Position numbers and translations under genes: made by a program. From Juglans regia (lineage: Eukaryota; Streptophyta; Magnoliopsida; Fagales; Juglandaceae), in contig NC_049914.1 of NCBI RefSeq assembly GCF_001411555.2, positions 16,488,298-16,552,297 on the forward strand: DNA of 64,000 nt, in the 5' to 3' direction. The notes under the pieces are model-generated. The model did not search any database. It was not told the origin of the DNA and worked only from the letters and a program-made list of their open reading frames with translations. Below, piece by piece: positions 20,985-32,109 of the stretch (position 1 is the first letter of the stretch; every line of letters begins with the position of its first letter).

Positions 20985-22434
20985 ATGGAAGAGACCTTAG
21001 AAGACTTATGTAACCGGATGTCTCTGTCGAAAAAGGAAAAGGAAGAGCTTATAGTGGAAGAGGAACTGCTCGACGAAACGAATCAAAGGGGAGAGCACTA
21101 TCTCCTTGTGTCTCTACTCACGGAAAAACACTACAACCATGAGGCTTTTAAACAAATTTTGCAGAAACTATGGAGACCAGTAAAAAGAATTTGGTTTAAG
21201 GAAGTGGGCTCTAAATTGCTTCTGCTGGAATTCGAAGACCAAAGGGAAAAAGCAAGGGAGCAACGTGAAGGACCTTCGTCCTTCGATAGACATCTCGTCT
21301 TGGTGAAGCACTTCGCAAGAGGTTTACAGGGAAACAAAGTTAAGATTGTCTTGTCTTCTTTTTGGATAAGGTTATACGACTTACCTTTGGGTGCCATGAA
21401 TGAGAGGGTGGTGAGGAAAATTGGCAACAGCATAGGTACGGTAGATCAATATTGAGCCAAATGAATTTGCATGGGGGGAGTTCATCAAAATCAGGGTTAG
21501 CTTGGATGTCACAAAACCTCTTTTACGAGGTAAATGCATCAACATACCTTCCCTAGGTGTTTGCTGGGTTCGTTTCATGTACGAAAGGTTACCTACCTTT
21601 TGTTATATATGTGGTATTTTGGGTCATAGTCATAAAGATTGTGAAGAGAGGATGAAACCTAAGGAAAAACAGAAGGAAGGGGATTATCCATATGGGCCAT
21701 GGCTGCGAGTAGGGACCACCTCTGTAAACCACCGCTACCACTAGGCCGAGCAAGGTAAAGAGATTCTTGTTCCGCCACCTTGTTTAAGTTCCAAAGGTAA
21801 TGGAGCAAATCCGAAAGGAACATGTGTAATCCCAAATCCTACTATCTCGGGCAGTGCAGGTGGAAGTGGGCTTCAAGGCACTATGGCACGCAAAGTCAAC
21901 ATTACTAAGGCCACAAGTACAGATCTCCATTCTGGTTTAATGAGGGGAAAAGAGGCCTTACCTCATTCGATAGCTAGACTAGATGGGGGAATGGAAAACC
22001 TGTAGGAGGAACAATCAAGAAGGGAGGAGGCTATCAGGGGAAAACAAACAAACACTCTGATTGATAATGACTCTAACAGAAGTTTGAAAGATGAGGCCCT
22101 TCCAAAATCAGATTTGGTCTATAAGGAAGGTTCCCTTTCTACGTATGGAGGTGGGCTTAAGTTAGTAGATGAATTGGGCCTTGTTGACCCAACTTCTCGG
22201 CCTAAACGAGGGAGGCCATGGATGAAATGGACTCGTGTAGGTCCAGCTTCTCTTGGAACATCCACAACTCCTATGCAACAAGTTACTAAAGGAAAGAGAA
22301 AGGTCATATCACTGATCTCGTCTGAAACAAAGCGCTTGAAAATGAGAGAATACAAGGAAAGACAGTTGAGGTTGATGAAAGAAGAAAGGTGGAGGCTGCA
22401 AAGTAGCCCCACCATAACCAACGAAACTTATTAG
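20985..22434 (+). pseudogene. LINE-1 ORF1 protein
   Basis: RNA-binding chaperone type protein of L1-like plant LINEs. Start ATG at 20985. The DUF4283 domain covers 21080-21540 (IWFKEVGSKLLLLEF, FWIRLYDLPLGAMN, VTKPLLRGKCINI) and is followed by zinc knuckle CYICGILGHSHKDC at about 21606-21647. The tail is basic and polar to a stop at 22432-22434 (KGKRKVISL, KERQLRLMKEERWR). A frameshift near 21450 and stops at 21453-21455, about 21742 and about 22003 break it. The frame of 21502-21744 is the same as that of 22084-22434. Confidence 0.85.
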
Positions 22435-23090
22435 TTGGAACTCCTGTGGGCTTGGGAACCCACGGGGAGTTCGAGCTCTTCATGATCTTATCATGAGGTT
22501 GTGTTTCTACTTGAAACAAAGTTGGTTGCTACTGCTATGGAGAGAATTCGAATAAGAGTGGGTTTTGATGGTTGTTTTGTTGTACCGAGTGAAGAAAGGA
22601 GTGGAGGTTTGGCTCTCATGTGGAAGAATGAGATTAGCTTGATGCAAAGCTTATGGACCCGAGTAAAGGAATTCTATGGAAGTTTATAGGATTATATGGA
22701 CATCCAGAAATTGAAAGAAGAGGAGAGTCTTGGGATTTAATTCGAAGTTTAAAGGAACCTCAAGAGATCCCATGGTTGGTCTGTGGTGATTTCAATGAGA
22801 TGCTGAGTAACTATGAAAAGTTGGGTGGAAGACCAAGGCAAGAAAGATTGGTGAATGCATTTAGAGATGTTCTTGATGACTGTCATCTGTTGGACTTGGG
22901 GTTTCAAGGTATTAAATACATGTGGTCTAGTAGGAGACAAAATCAACAGGTGATAAGTGAAAGGCTTGACCGTTTCTTGCGAATATGAAATGGCAGGAAT
23001 GTTTTCCGCAAGCTCGTGTCTTCCATTGCTCTGCTGCATATTCTGATCATCTACCGATATCACTTTCTCTAAGTGATGGATTGGCTAGAA
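22418..23090 (+). pseudogene. LINE-1 ORF2: endonuclease domain
   Basis: Begins with K-L-I-S-W-N-S-C-G-L-G-N-P-R at about 22421, the usual ORF2 N-terminus, where the normal start Met is Thr (ACG). Then comes FLLETKL (about 22502, the E-T-K metal-binding region), GDFNEM (about 22785) and S-D-H-L-P-I (about 23043). These are the AP-endonuclease-like motifs that nick target DNA. Stops after L-M-R and frameshifts at about 22650-22690 and 22985 split it. It overlaps the end of ORF1. Confidence 0.85.
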
Positions 23091-25730
23091 GCAAAACTAA
23101 GCTTTTCAGGTTCAAGGCCATGTGGATAGAAGAGGATGAGTGTGAGGAAGTTATTTCAAGACATTGGTAAGAAGCTGCTAGAGGTAATAATTTAATGGCC
23201 ATTTCCCAAAAGATCAAGGCTTGCAGCAGAGGTCTAGAAGTCTGGAATGAGAAGAAATTTGGCAAAGTGCATCAGAATTTGAGGAGAGCATGAACTACTC
23301 TTCATAGAATGCAAATGATAGATCCTAGGCAAGTCACAAAAGATGAATTGGCATCAGCAAGGAATAATTTGTAAGTTTGGCTAGAGAGGGAGGAAATTCT
23401 TTGGCACCAAAGAGCTAAAGTTTTGTGGCTTAAGGGGGGGTGATATGAACTCAAAATTTTTCCATCATAAGGCTGCACAAAGAAAGAAAAAGAACTGTCT
23501 TAATGCACTAACAGATGAGCAGGGTATAAGGAGATTTGGGGAGGAGAGAGGCCAGCTTATAGTAAGTTTTTTCTAGACTTTGTTCCATTCTAATATGAGT
23601 AACAATAACTGGGATTTTTTGGAAGGATTAAGGGGTCAGGTGTCTGAACAAATGAATGATGAGTTACTAAAAGATTTTCATAGAGATGAGGTCAAGACAG
23701 CTTTGGATCAAATGGCCCCAACGAAATCCCCTGGACCCGATGGAATGGTGCATATCTTCTTTCAACAATATTGGCATATTGTGGGTGATGAGGTAACAAA
23801 TGGAGTGTTGTCCTCCCTTCAAACTGGTACTCTTCATTCCTCTCTTAATCATACTTTCATAGCTCTGATCCCAAAGCTAAATAAGCATGTGAAAATTTTC
23901 GAGTTTAGGCCCATTAGTTTATGTAATGTTTTGTATAAATTAGTGGCTAAAGTTATTGCAAATAGGCTTAAAAGTGTACTTGATGTTATTATCTCAAAAA
24001 CTCAAAGTGCTTTTGTACCTGGAAGGAACATTACTGGTAATATTCTAGTGGTACATGAGGTGATGCATTTTTTGAGAAATAAGAGACAAGGCAAGAATGG
24101 ATCAGTGTCCATTAAGTTGGACATTAGCAAAGCTTATAACCGTGTTGAATGACCATATTTACAAGTGGTTGTGGAGGCAATGAGTTTTAATGCTAAATGG
24201 ATCCATCTCATTATGATGTGTGTAAAAACTGTGTCATTTTCAGTTTTGGTTAATGGTGAGCCAAAAGGTCCTTTCACTCCATCTAGAGGCTTGAGACGAG
24301 GTGACCCCCTTTCACTTTACTTATTCTTACTATGCACTGAAGGCTTGATCTCTTTGATCAAACATGTCGAGAGAAGAGGAGAAATTTCAGCTGTGAAGAT
24401 TTGTAGAGGTGCCCCAAGATCTCTCATTTACTTTTTGCATATGATAGCCTTTTATTTTGTAAGGCAAATATGCAAGAAAATCACAAAATTCAATCAATTC
24501 TCAACTTTTACGAAGCATCTTTTGGTCAAGTCATTAACAGAAACAAAACGGGCCTTGCGTTCAATTCAAATGTGCAACCACCAACTAAGGATGCAATTAT
24601 GGACTGACTTTTGGGGAGTATAACAAAGTCAGGAGTATGAAAAGTATTTAGGACTCCCATCTTTTGTTGGGAGGTCAAAGACTAGAGCTTTTTCTGAAAT
24701 AAAGCACCGAGTGTGGAGGAAGCTGCAAGGATGGAAAGAAAAGGTTCTCTCGGTTGGGGGAAAGGAAGTGTTGATTAAAGCAATAGCCCAAGCTATTCCT
24801 ACCTATTCCATGAGCTGTTTTAAACTTTCATCTTTTTTGTGTCATGATCTTGAACAAATGATGGCAAAATTCTGGTGGGAGCAGAAAATGAAGAGAAAAA
24901 AATTCATTGGGTGAGTTGGAAGAAGATGTGTGAAACAGAAAAGGAAGCTGGAATGGGATTCAAGGATTTGAGGATCTTTAATGATGCTCTTTTGGAAAAG
25001 TAGGGATGACGCATAATGTCCAATACGAACTCATTGCTTCACAGTATGTTTAAGGCAAAATATTTTTCAAAGATCCACTTTTTAGATGCTAGTTTGGGAA
25101 GCAATCCTTTCTTTGTTTGGAGGGGAATTTGGGGTACAATATCCAAGCTAAAGGAGGGGTGTAGATGGAGAATAGCATCGGGGAATAAAGTGAGAGTATG
25201 GACTGATGCATGGGTACCAGGTTTTAAAAGGATTGCTGATATGAACTCTGTGTCTGTGATAGGTGCAGAGAAAGCTATTGTTAATTCATTATTTCTACCT
25301 CGGCAAACAGCCTGGGATGTAAAAAAAATTTCAAGCATGTTCCCTCCTGCAGTGGCACTACAGATTATGAAGATTGTGCTTAGTCAAGAAAGTTCAGATG
25401 TGACCTGTTGGACGCTTGAAGCTCATGGTAAATACACAGTCAAGAGTGGATATAGCTATTTTAGATCAGTAAATAGGGTGACACAAAGTGGTGAAGCATC
25501 GAATACTACTCTTTTAAGGAAATTGTGGAAGTCTATCTGGAATATGAAACTCCCTTAAAAAATAAGAGTGTTTGCATGGAAGGCTGTCAAAGGAATTTTA
25601 CCTACAAAGCATAATCTTTGGAAGAAACATGTAAATATTGCATAAAATTGTGCTTTATGTAATGACAGTAGAGAAGATGTTCTGCATGTACTACTCTCCT
25701 GCCCATCCATAAGAGAAGCCTAGATTAGAA
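23091..25730 (+). pseudogene. LINE-1 ORF2: reverse transcriptase and zf-RVT
   Basis: The RT core is recognisable from K-S-P-G-P-D-G (about 23727) through FIALIPKLNKH, FRPISLCNVLYKLVAKVIANRL, QSAFVPGRNI and LDISKAYNRVE (about 24120-24150). Then comes GLRRGDPLS (about 24290). The catalytic F-A-D-D motif is F-A-Y-D (24434-24445, first Asp to Tyr), in a frame shifted from its neighbours. The thumb follows to about 24900 (W-K-E-K-V-L-S-V-G-G-K-E-V-L-I-K-A). The zf-RVT block (about 25400-25730) has YTVKSGY and C-A-L-C...H-V-L-L-S-C. Confidence 0.85.
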
Positions 25731-25984
25731 ACTTCCCAAAGCAGGTACAGGTTGAGCACTTTAGCTCCTTTATTGATGATGCTCTAAAACTGCAACTCTA
25801 TAACAATGCCGAGCTGTTGGAGTTGTTCTTTTTTAATTTGCTGGAGTTGTTGGGATAGAAGAAACAGGAAGATTTTTTAGGAAAAAACAGTTCATGCTGA
25901 AGATATATTGGAAAGTGCCTTGGCTATGCAAAAAGGGTTTCATGAATTGAGGAACAAACCTATATCTGTTATTAGGTAGCACCG

Positions 25985-26471
25985 TAGATGGGAAGTGCCA
26001 CCACCTGGCACTTTCAAATTAAATGTAGATGGAGCTTTCTCTCAAGATGGATCTGTGGTAGGTATAGGTGTTGTATTGAGAGACTCAAAGGGTGAAGTTT
26101 TAATGGCAGCAACGATAAGAGAAAGGGCAAGTCTAAATGTACTTGAGCTTGAAGGTCTTGCTGTCCTTAGGGGGCTACAGTTGTGTCTTCATCTTGGTAT
26201 CTATCATTTGTCAATTGAATCAGATTCTCTTTTGGCTGTGAATGAGTTTAATTGTAATGGTCAGTCTATGGCCACTATGGGGAACATGGTTAGTGAAGTT
26301 AGGAAGTTAATGCATTGTTTTCAAACATGTGTTCTAGAACATGCAAATAGAAGCTGCAATACAGTAGCTCATACTCTTGCACTTGGTTTGAGTGTCTCGG
26401 AAATTAGTTTATGGTGGGGTTCATACCCAGATGTAATTGCTAATTTCCTTTGGCTTGATTCTTGTTTGTAA
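25985..26471 (+). pseudogene. LINE-1 C-terminal RNase H domain
   Basis: A 158-codon open stretch (ATG at 25995) matching the RVT_3/RNase H-like domain at the end of plant L1 ORF2. Landmarks are F-K-L-N-V-D-G-A (first catalytic Asp), IGVVLRDSKGEVLMA, L-E-L-E-G-L-A (catalytic Glu), IESDSLLAVN (Asp) and NRSCNTVAHTLA near the end. It is the best-preserved part of this LINE. It ends shortly before the A-rich tail and is separated from zf-RVT by stops, so it is not a free-standing gene. Confidence 0.85.
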
Positions 26472-26537
26472 TCTGTTTTATTATATGAAATGAAGAATTG
26501 GTTTTCCTATAAATAAAAAAAAATAAAAAATAAATAA

Positions 26538-26735
26538 AAACTTCATATGATATACAAAAACTCCAACAGAATACCAATTAACACCTCGGCAACAACCCAT
26601 GGGTAGAATAATCAAAATTTCATTGGGTGATTTTCTTTATACAGAAAGTTAAAATTGTATAGCTTGACGGCTCAATATCTCTCTTAAAAGAAACAAATAG
26701 GATTTCTAAAATAATTCTCAAGACTTCCACAAAAG
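26538..26735. repeat. Right LINE-1 target duplication and end of unit A
   Basis: 26538-26557 is the second 20-bp target copy. The DNA after it, to about 26735, resumes host unit A and matches 54930-55045 in unit B (AAACAAATAGGATTTCTAAAATAAT and ACAAAAG anchors). At about 26736 it abuts gypsy pol sequence with no LTR between. Confidence 0.8.
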
Positions 26736-27700
26736 ATGAACACCAAAATTCCTCTGAAAACCTACAACCCTTATCAATCCCTGTGGAAATGGGATGATAT
26801 GGTGATGGATTTGGTGGTCAGACTGCCATGGACTTGGAGTGGAAATAATTTAGTATGGGTGATTGTCGATAGATTGACCAAGAGTTATATTTTCTTCCAA
26901 TTACTAACACGAATACCTTAGGGAATAGTCAGGTTGCAAGGGTGCCTAAGACTATTGTATCGAATCATGACCCAAGACACACTTTCCATTTTTCGAAGAG
27001 TTTACAGGCATCTATGGGCACCAGATTGAGATTCAGTAGCGGCCTATCACCCACAAACAAACTAGCACCATATAAGGCCCTGTACGGTAGGAAGTGTAGG
27101 TTGTCCTTGTACATTGACGAGGTCGGTGAGAGCAAGATCATTGGGTAAGAGCTAATTTAAAAAATGAAGGATCAAGTCAGGGTCAGACGAGATAAAATTG
27201 CAGCAACACAAAGTCAAAAGAAGAATTATGCCAATATGAAAATAAGAGACTAGACCTTTGAAAAAGGTGATTGGGTATACATTAAGGTGTTGCCCATGAA
27301 GAGTATCAAACGCATTGGGAAGAAGGGGAAGCTGAGTCCGAGATATGCCAGACCTTGCAAAGTGGTGGAAAGGATAGGTCCAATGACCTATAGAGTTGCA
27401 CTACTAGCTGAATTTGGAGATGTGCATGACATATTCCACGTCTCCATCTTGAGGAAATGTTTTCGGGAAGCAGGAACTCTGAATCATCAACCTTGGCGAG
27501 ATTCAACTTCAACCAAATCTTACACATGAATAAATGTCGGTACAAACTCTAGATTGGAAGGAGCAAAAGTTAATGTCCAAAACAATACCCTAGGTGAAGG
27601 TGTTGTGAGGAAATCTGGAAGCCCAAGAGATCACTTGGGAAAGTGAAAAAGTTATGAGGGAACAATTTCATACTTATTCGAGCTTCAGTAACTCAACGAT
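26736..27700 (+). pseudogene. G3a: truncated Ty3/gypsy integrase and chromodomain remnant
   Basis: Reads on the + strand through a worn integrase core: D-M-V-M-D-L-V-V-R-L-P (first Asp, about 26795), VIVDRLTKS, and P-K-T-I-V-S-N-H-D-P (about 26943, the D-R-D-P motif with the Asp changed). A collapsed H-P-Q-T region follows, then the GPY/F module (KGKLSPRYARPCKVVERIGPMTYRVALL, about 27328-27410) with V-H-D-I-F-H-V-S-I-L-R-K. A chromodomain-like end follows with stops (about 27550-27690). Gag, protease and RT are missing to the left. The 3' side leads through a purine tract into an LTR at 28482. The long-LTR chromovirus type (Tekay/Del-like) is an inference. Confidence 0.8.
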
Positions 27701-27844
27701 TGTATATGATAAATTGGAACATTATTACAACTTTGACGCTTCGGTGAATGCAATTATGCAACCTTATGAATATGATAAACTCATTTGTTTCCCATGGTCT
27801 ACCTATTTAAAGTATTCCTAGTCCTTTGACAATTTGCAGTAATC

Positions 27845-28393
27845 ATGGCTAGAGCCAAACGAACTGCACACAAATTCATTCCGCCACCGAAGGTTATCAA
27901 CAAATTTATCCTCAAAAGATGTGAAGCGGCGAGGCAGTGGTAGGAGAAACTATGAGCTGAGGAAGAACATTAGCAAACCACGGTCAGGATTGCAAGACAC
28001 TGCAACAAAATTTTGGACAACTATAATGGACTCATGTTTACACGGCTAGTAAGACCATATGAGGTAAGACTTGCAGCATGGAAACAAGAGCCCCTAGAGG
28101 AAAACGAGATAAGAAGGGTATGAGAAGGCAATAGACCAAAGGGAGAGTTTAGTAGAGCAGTTGAAGCCAAAGTGGAATGTGCCCGAAGGAGGCATTAAGA
28201 ACACGGAGAAATGATGCTAGTGGAAGGACCCCCACCAAATGAAGGATTGGATCTAGACATGTTCGTGAATGCTTATTTCGATTCTGATGATGAGCAATTC
28301 CACTACTATTCCCAAAGCACCACATCCAAGGGACCAAATGCACTCCCATCATCCTCCATTGAACCTATAAAAAATAACGGAGGTGACAACTAA
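27845..28393 (+). pseudogene. G3a accessory ORF after the chromodomain (decayed)
   Basis: From an ATG at 27845 a single frame runs to a stop at 28391-28393, about 182 codons, broken by several in-frame stops (about 27941-28000, then near 28120 and 28197). The last 60 codons are open and acidic (LDLDMFVNAYFDSDDEQ). It lies between pol and the purine tract, where chromoviruses normally have no gene. A shorter frame in the same place in G3b (42651) has some resemblance (I-N-K-F-I-L-K-R-C-E-A and R-F-M-E-K-R-C-D-A). I recognise no family; function unknown. Confidence 0.45.
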
Positions 28394-28481
28394 GGTATAA
28401 TTTGAATCCCCTATTGTATTGTTATAATAATGGTAGCAGAGCTCGATTTCGAGGACGAAGTCCCTTTTAAAGGGGGTAGGA

Positions 28482-29622
28482 TGTGAGGGTCGTGCCCTTC
28501 AAAGATAAGAACTCCCTATAGACTTGTAATCTTGAGCGTATGGGAAGGCTCAGTCAGGCAGTTAAAGCGAGCATGTGAACAAGACTCAGGAAACACAAGT
28601 AAAGAAGAGCTAGAAAATGAGGTAAACGTCACTTTGGTGGAGGAAAGGTGAGGTGGTCAAAAGGTACTCGAAATTAACATCGGGCGAGCAAAGATTAGAC
28701 AGGCGATGTGCAAGGCTAGTAGGTTCAAAGGCAAGTAAAGACATTTGGGCTAGCAAAGGGTAAGTAAGTTGGAGTTTGAGAAAGTGTGTCACAAGCAAGA
28801 CAAAAATATAATTTAAGATACCATGATGCTTCCTCATCCCCAAAATGATTAGAGGGTGATAAGATGTTGTGGATTTTATATATTTTGATAAGAGAGTGAT
28901 ACCTTGCCATGATAATGACTATGTATATATGTGATTTGCTTAGAGGGTGATTCATCACCATCACCATCACCATGCTTATATACTCTTGATTTACTTAGAG
29001 AGTGATTCCTCACCAATGACTATAAATACATGTGTTTTTACCAGGATGATGATTTATCACCTTGCATACTTGTATGTGTTCTCAGCTTTATTTACATGAA
29101 ACAGTGCATGCATAATCATTGTCATAGATCTTGATGCGAATGTATGTGGTCCCACCTTTGGTTTTGTTCATCGAAGCCATAGATCTTGATGCAGATTTAG
29201 TTCAGGAGAATTACCCCAAGGAAGAAAGACCAGCCTAGCCTGAGGAGTAGCTCCGGAGGCCTGTCTCCGATTAGCATTTGTTTGTATTATAAGACGTTTA
29301 TATTAGTTCAGCAACGGACTATATATGGTTCATCATGTTTTGATGTAAGCGACGATTGATGACGGTGTATAACATTATTTGAGAAGAAGTGATAATAACA
29401 TATGGATATTACTATTAATAGAAGATTTTATTTGTACACATATTTGGTACATTGGGAATTAGTCTTTGAGTAATCCCTTTAAATATTCTGTTCTGATTTA
29501 TTTCACCTGGCGTGTGCTTATCATAAGAATGTACGCTTCTCCTTGAGTAGATATTGGCGTGTTGCCAACCAGCTGGCACTACCTACTCTCGTCAGTACAT
29601 TATTGAGGGCTGAGGGTGCCAT
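28482..29622 (+). repeat. G3 LTR shared by G3a and G3b (internally deleted)
   Basis: Starts TGTGAGGGTC right after the purine tract AAAGGGGGTAGGA and ends near GAGGGTGCCATA. The conserved lead GATTTCGAGGACGAAG before the purine tract is also seen before the G3b LTR. At its right edge, TTGGTATAAGAACTTGG (from about 29625) looks like a worn initiator-Met primer site. The LTR can therefore be the 3' LTR of G3a and the 5' LTR of G3b. At about 1.14 kb it is shorter than the other G3 LTRs (about 1.97-2.0 kb), so it has an internal deletion. Confidence 0.75.
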
Positions 29623-31503
29623 AGCTTGGTATAAGAACTTGGATATTGAACGTGTAACGACCTTGCTCAATAATTATAAGGATAATTTTATTGGGCCTAA
29701 ATTATGGTAGACGTCCATATTGTAAAACCCAATTGCAATCTATTGGATAATTTTAAATAGATTTCAGGGCCCAAAAATTAAGATGGTAAGTTATGGTTTT
29801 TTCTATTAGTCTTGGTAATTAGGTTAAAGCCCATTAATAATTATTAGACAAGTTGGGCTAAATTTTGGGATTAAAGCTCGACCGTTAGGCTTATTAGGTT
29901 ACAACCTATAATATTTAGTCAAGTCTTGAAATTTAGTTGGACTCCTAAATAGGCTAATTATTTAAAGAAAAAGCCCAAAATATGGACCCAACACAAGACT
30001 CAAAGACTCACGAAAAAGGGCAGAGCCCATTCACTCGACATCCCAAACCCATGTATAAACCATACATGTACATTGATCACCATCTCTACCTCCATCAGCC
30101 GCAGACACCGCCCTCAACTGATTTCTACGTCCCAAAGATTTCTGATTTGCCAACTTACACGCCGTATTTATACCCCTCTTTCTCCTGCAATTCCCTCCCA
30201 AGCCGGCAAGTTTCACACAGTCAAGATCTCCTCAAACCACAGCAAACCAACTCACTCAGTAACCACCGCAGCTCTCCCCATCTCTTTCTCTAAACTGAGA
30301 CACCCATAATTTCCAGCCACCTAATAGGCCTTACACAACAAAAAACGAGAAATCCACTCCTTCACATCTCAGCCCTTGCCTTGCTATAAACATAGTGGAG
30401 CAACTATCAAACACAAGCAAACAAACTGAAACCATAGAGACCACCATATAAAGCCCCTCTCAAATGGCAACAAACACCTCACGTAGCACCTCCCCCATGC
30501 AAGCCACCGTCCAACCCGTTGATGGAGGCCAACCCAAACTGCTGCAACCAACAGGAAAGAAGCATTGTACACGCACGACAACCCTAAGTTCAAGCTCCCT
30601 TCACCACAAAATCAACATTAGCCACCCTATCTCCTCACAGGCGAGCAAATGGCAATCGTCCAGCCACGGTTTCCATCATCGATGGTGTTGCACGGTGCCT
30701 TTTTCTCTTGCTTCACTACCATGCATAAGGGAGACCCATTAGTCCTAACCGAAGCTTAGCCCCAGATTTGCCGCATTCATTTTAAATCTCCCTCAATTTC
30801 TCCGTTGGCTTCTCGGTGTAGCAATGCCCAATAATCTCTCTCTCTCTCTCTCTCTCTTAGTGCTCTGCAGTCACGCTAGCCACCGTTCACCTCACCCAGC
30901 TTCGTAGCGTCTTCTTCCCTCGGTGAATCACAGACCCCATCAGACGGCCTCCTTCTCTGGTGAGTCCTTTGTCATTCAGAAGTTGGGCTTTTGTTTTAGA
31001 AAAATACTATAGGTGTAGTGTTATTAACACAAATGCCACTAAATCCTTTGTCATATTGCTTTTATTTCCATAAAGCATGGGCAAACTTTTGATCACTACC
31101 TTAAATTGAATTACATTAGATTATACATATTTAAAAATTTACATAAATATAAACAATAATTTTATAAATTTAAATATTCACTCTTCAAATCTTATTTTAT
31201 TACTCTATTTTTTTTTTCTCTCACCTTCCCCCTTTCAATCTCCAAGAGGACAATTAATCCATTGTCGTGTAGTTTTCTATCTCGAAGATTCTTTTAAGGC
31301 ATAATTACATTAAGACCCCTAATTTTATAAGTCCTGGCAAGATGCTTTCGGGTATGTTTTCCGTTTATGTTATATTGAAATTGGTTATATTTTATTTCAG
31401 AACTATTATGTTATTAGAAGTTGGATTGGGCTTAGTATTTTAAGTTGGACTTAGTTTTAATTAAATAATTATGTTAACCCATAAATTTATGTTTTAATGA
31501 AGT

Positions 31504-31545
31504 AATATAAAAGGCAAAATAATAAAATATAACAATATAATCACC
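31504..31545. repeat. Terminal direct repeat, left copy (viral insert)
   Basis: 42 bases identical to 37155-37196. On the viral strand it starts 5 nt after the primer site, so the insert is slightly more than one genome length and the overlap lies at the origin of minus-strand DNA synthesis. Confidence 0.9.
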
Positions 31546-31549
31546 AATA

Positions 31550-31561
31550 GCTCTAATACCA
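31550..31561 (-). promoter_or_regulatory. Viral primer binding site
   Basis: TGGTATTAGAGC on the - strand: the 12-nt initiator-Met tRNA site used by caulimovirids, with one C-to-T change. Its place after ORF2 and next to the terminal repeat fixes the polarity of the insert. Confidence 0.75.
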
Positions 31562-31901
31562 AAGGCGTAAATCTCAAAGAAATAGTAATAGATAGTAATA
31601 ATAGTATGATATTAATAAGAATAATAGGCGGTATAACCAGCCATATGCATGATAGTAGATAGAGCAAGCGGTATAACCGACCCTATACATGAAGAAGTAA
31701 ATAATATAGAAAAGATATACAAAATAAACTTCTTCATTAAAAATATAATAACTACAAGGAGACTAATCCTCAAAGGAGTTGGAAGCAGAAGACATGAAAT
31801 GAAGATTTACAAAGCGAGGAGGACTGGAGTGGAGTGGTTTGGGCGAGAGAGGAAGAGGCTTCATATGAAAAATTCTAAATGTCTTTCTTCCTTCGCGAAC
31901 C

Positions 31902-31913
31902 CCTTTATATAGA
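31902..31913 (-). promoter_or_regulatory. TATA box of the viral intergenic region
   Basis: TCTATATAAAGGGG lies here on the - strand, in the 550-bp gap between the ORF2 end and the primer site, where the main caulimovirid promoter is expected. Inference from position and motif only. Confidence 0.5.
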
Positions 31914-32109
31914 TACTAGAACAGTACAACACAATAATCCTAATTATACATGAACAGCTTCAACCGATACTAAAAATAAGAACAGTATCAGCCGACACTA
32001 AAAACAAACTTACACAGTACAAGACACGTGAACTAATAAGTACAAAGTCATTTGTTGTTTTCCTTAACAATAATCTGACATGAATAATAATCTTCTGGAA
32101 TCACATATT

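Larger units (their letters stand above)
20885..26537 (+). mobile_element. LINE-1: near full-length plant L1-type LINE
   Basis: 5653 bp bounded by a perfect 20-bp target duplication and ending in an A-rich tail. Order: 5' leader of 100 bp, ORF1 (DUF4283 and CCHC knuckle), ORF2 with apurinic-type endonuclease, RT, zf-RVT and a C-terminal RNase H. Because the 5' leader and ORF1 start are present it is probably full length. Many stops and frameshifts, and a lost active-site Asp in RT, make it inactive. Confidence 0.95.

Noticed and set aside
28946..28975. CATCAC repeat as a coding His run
   Set aside because: Lies in an LTR, no open frame around it; part of the GGTGATTC motif series.
30837..30862. 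(CT)n microsatellite as a promoter element
   Set aside because: Pyrimidine runs are common in plant LTRs; nothing ties it to a start site.
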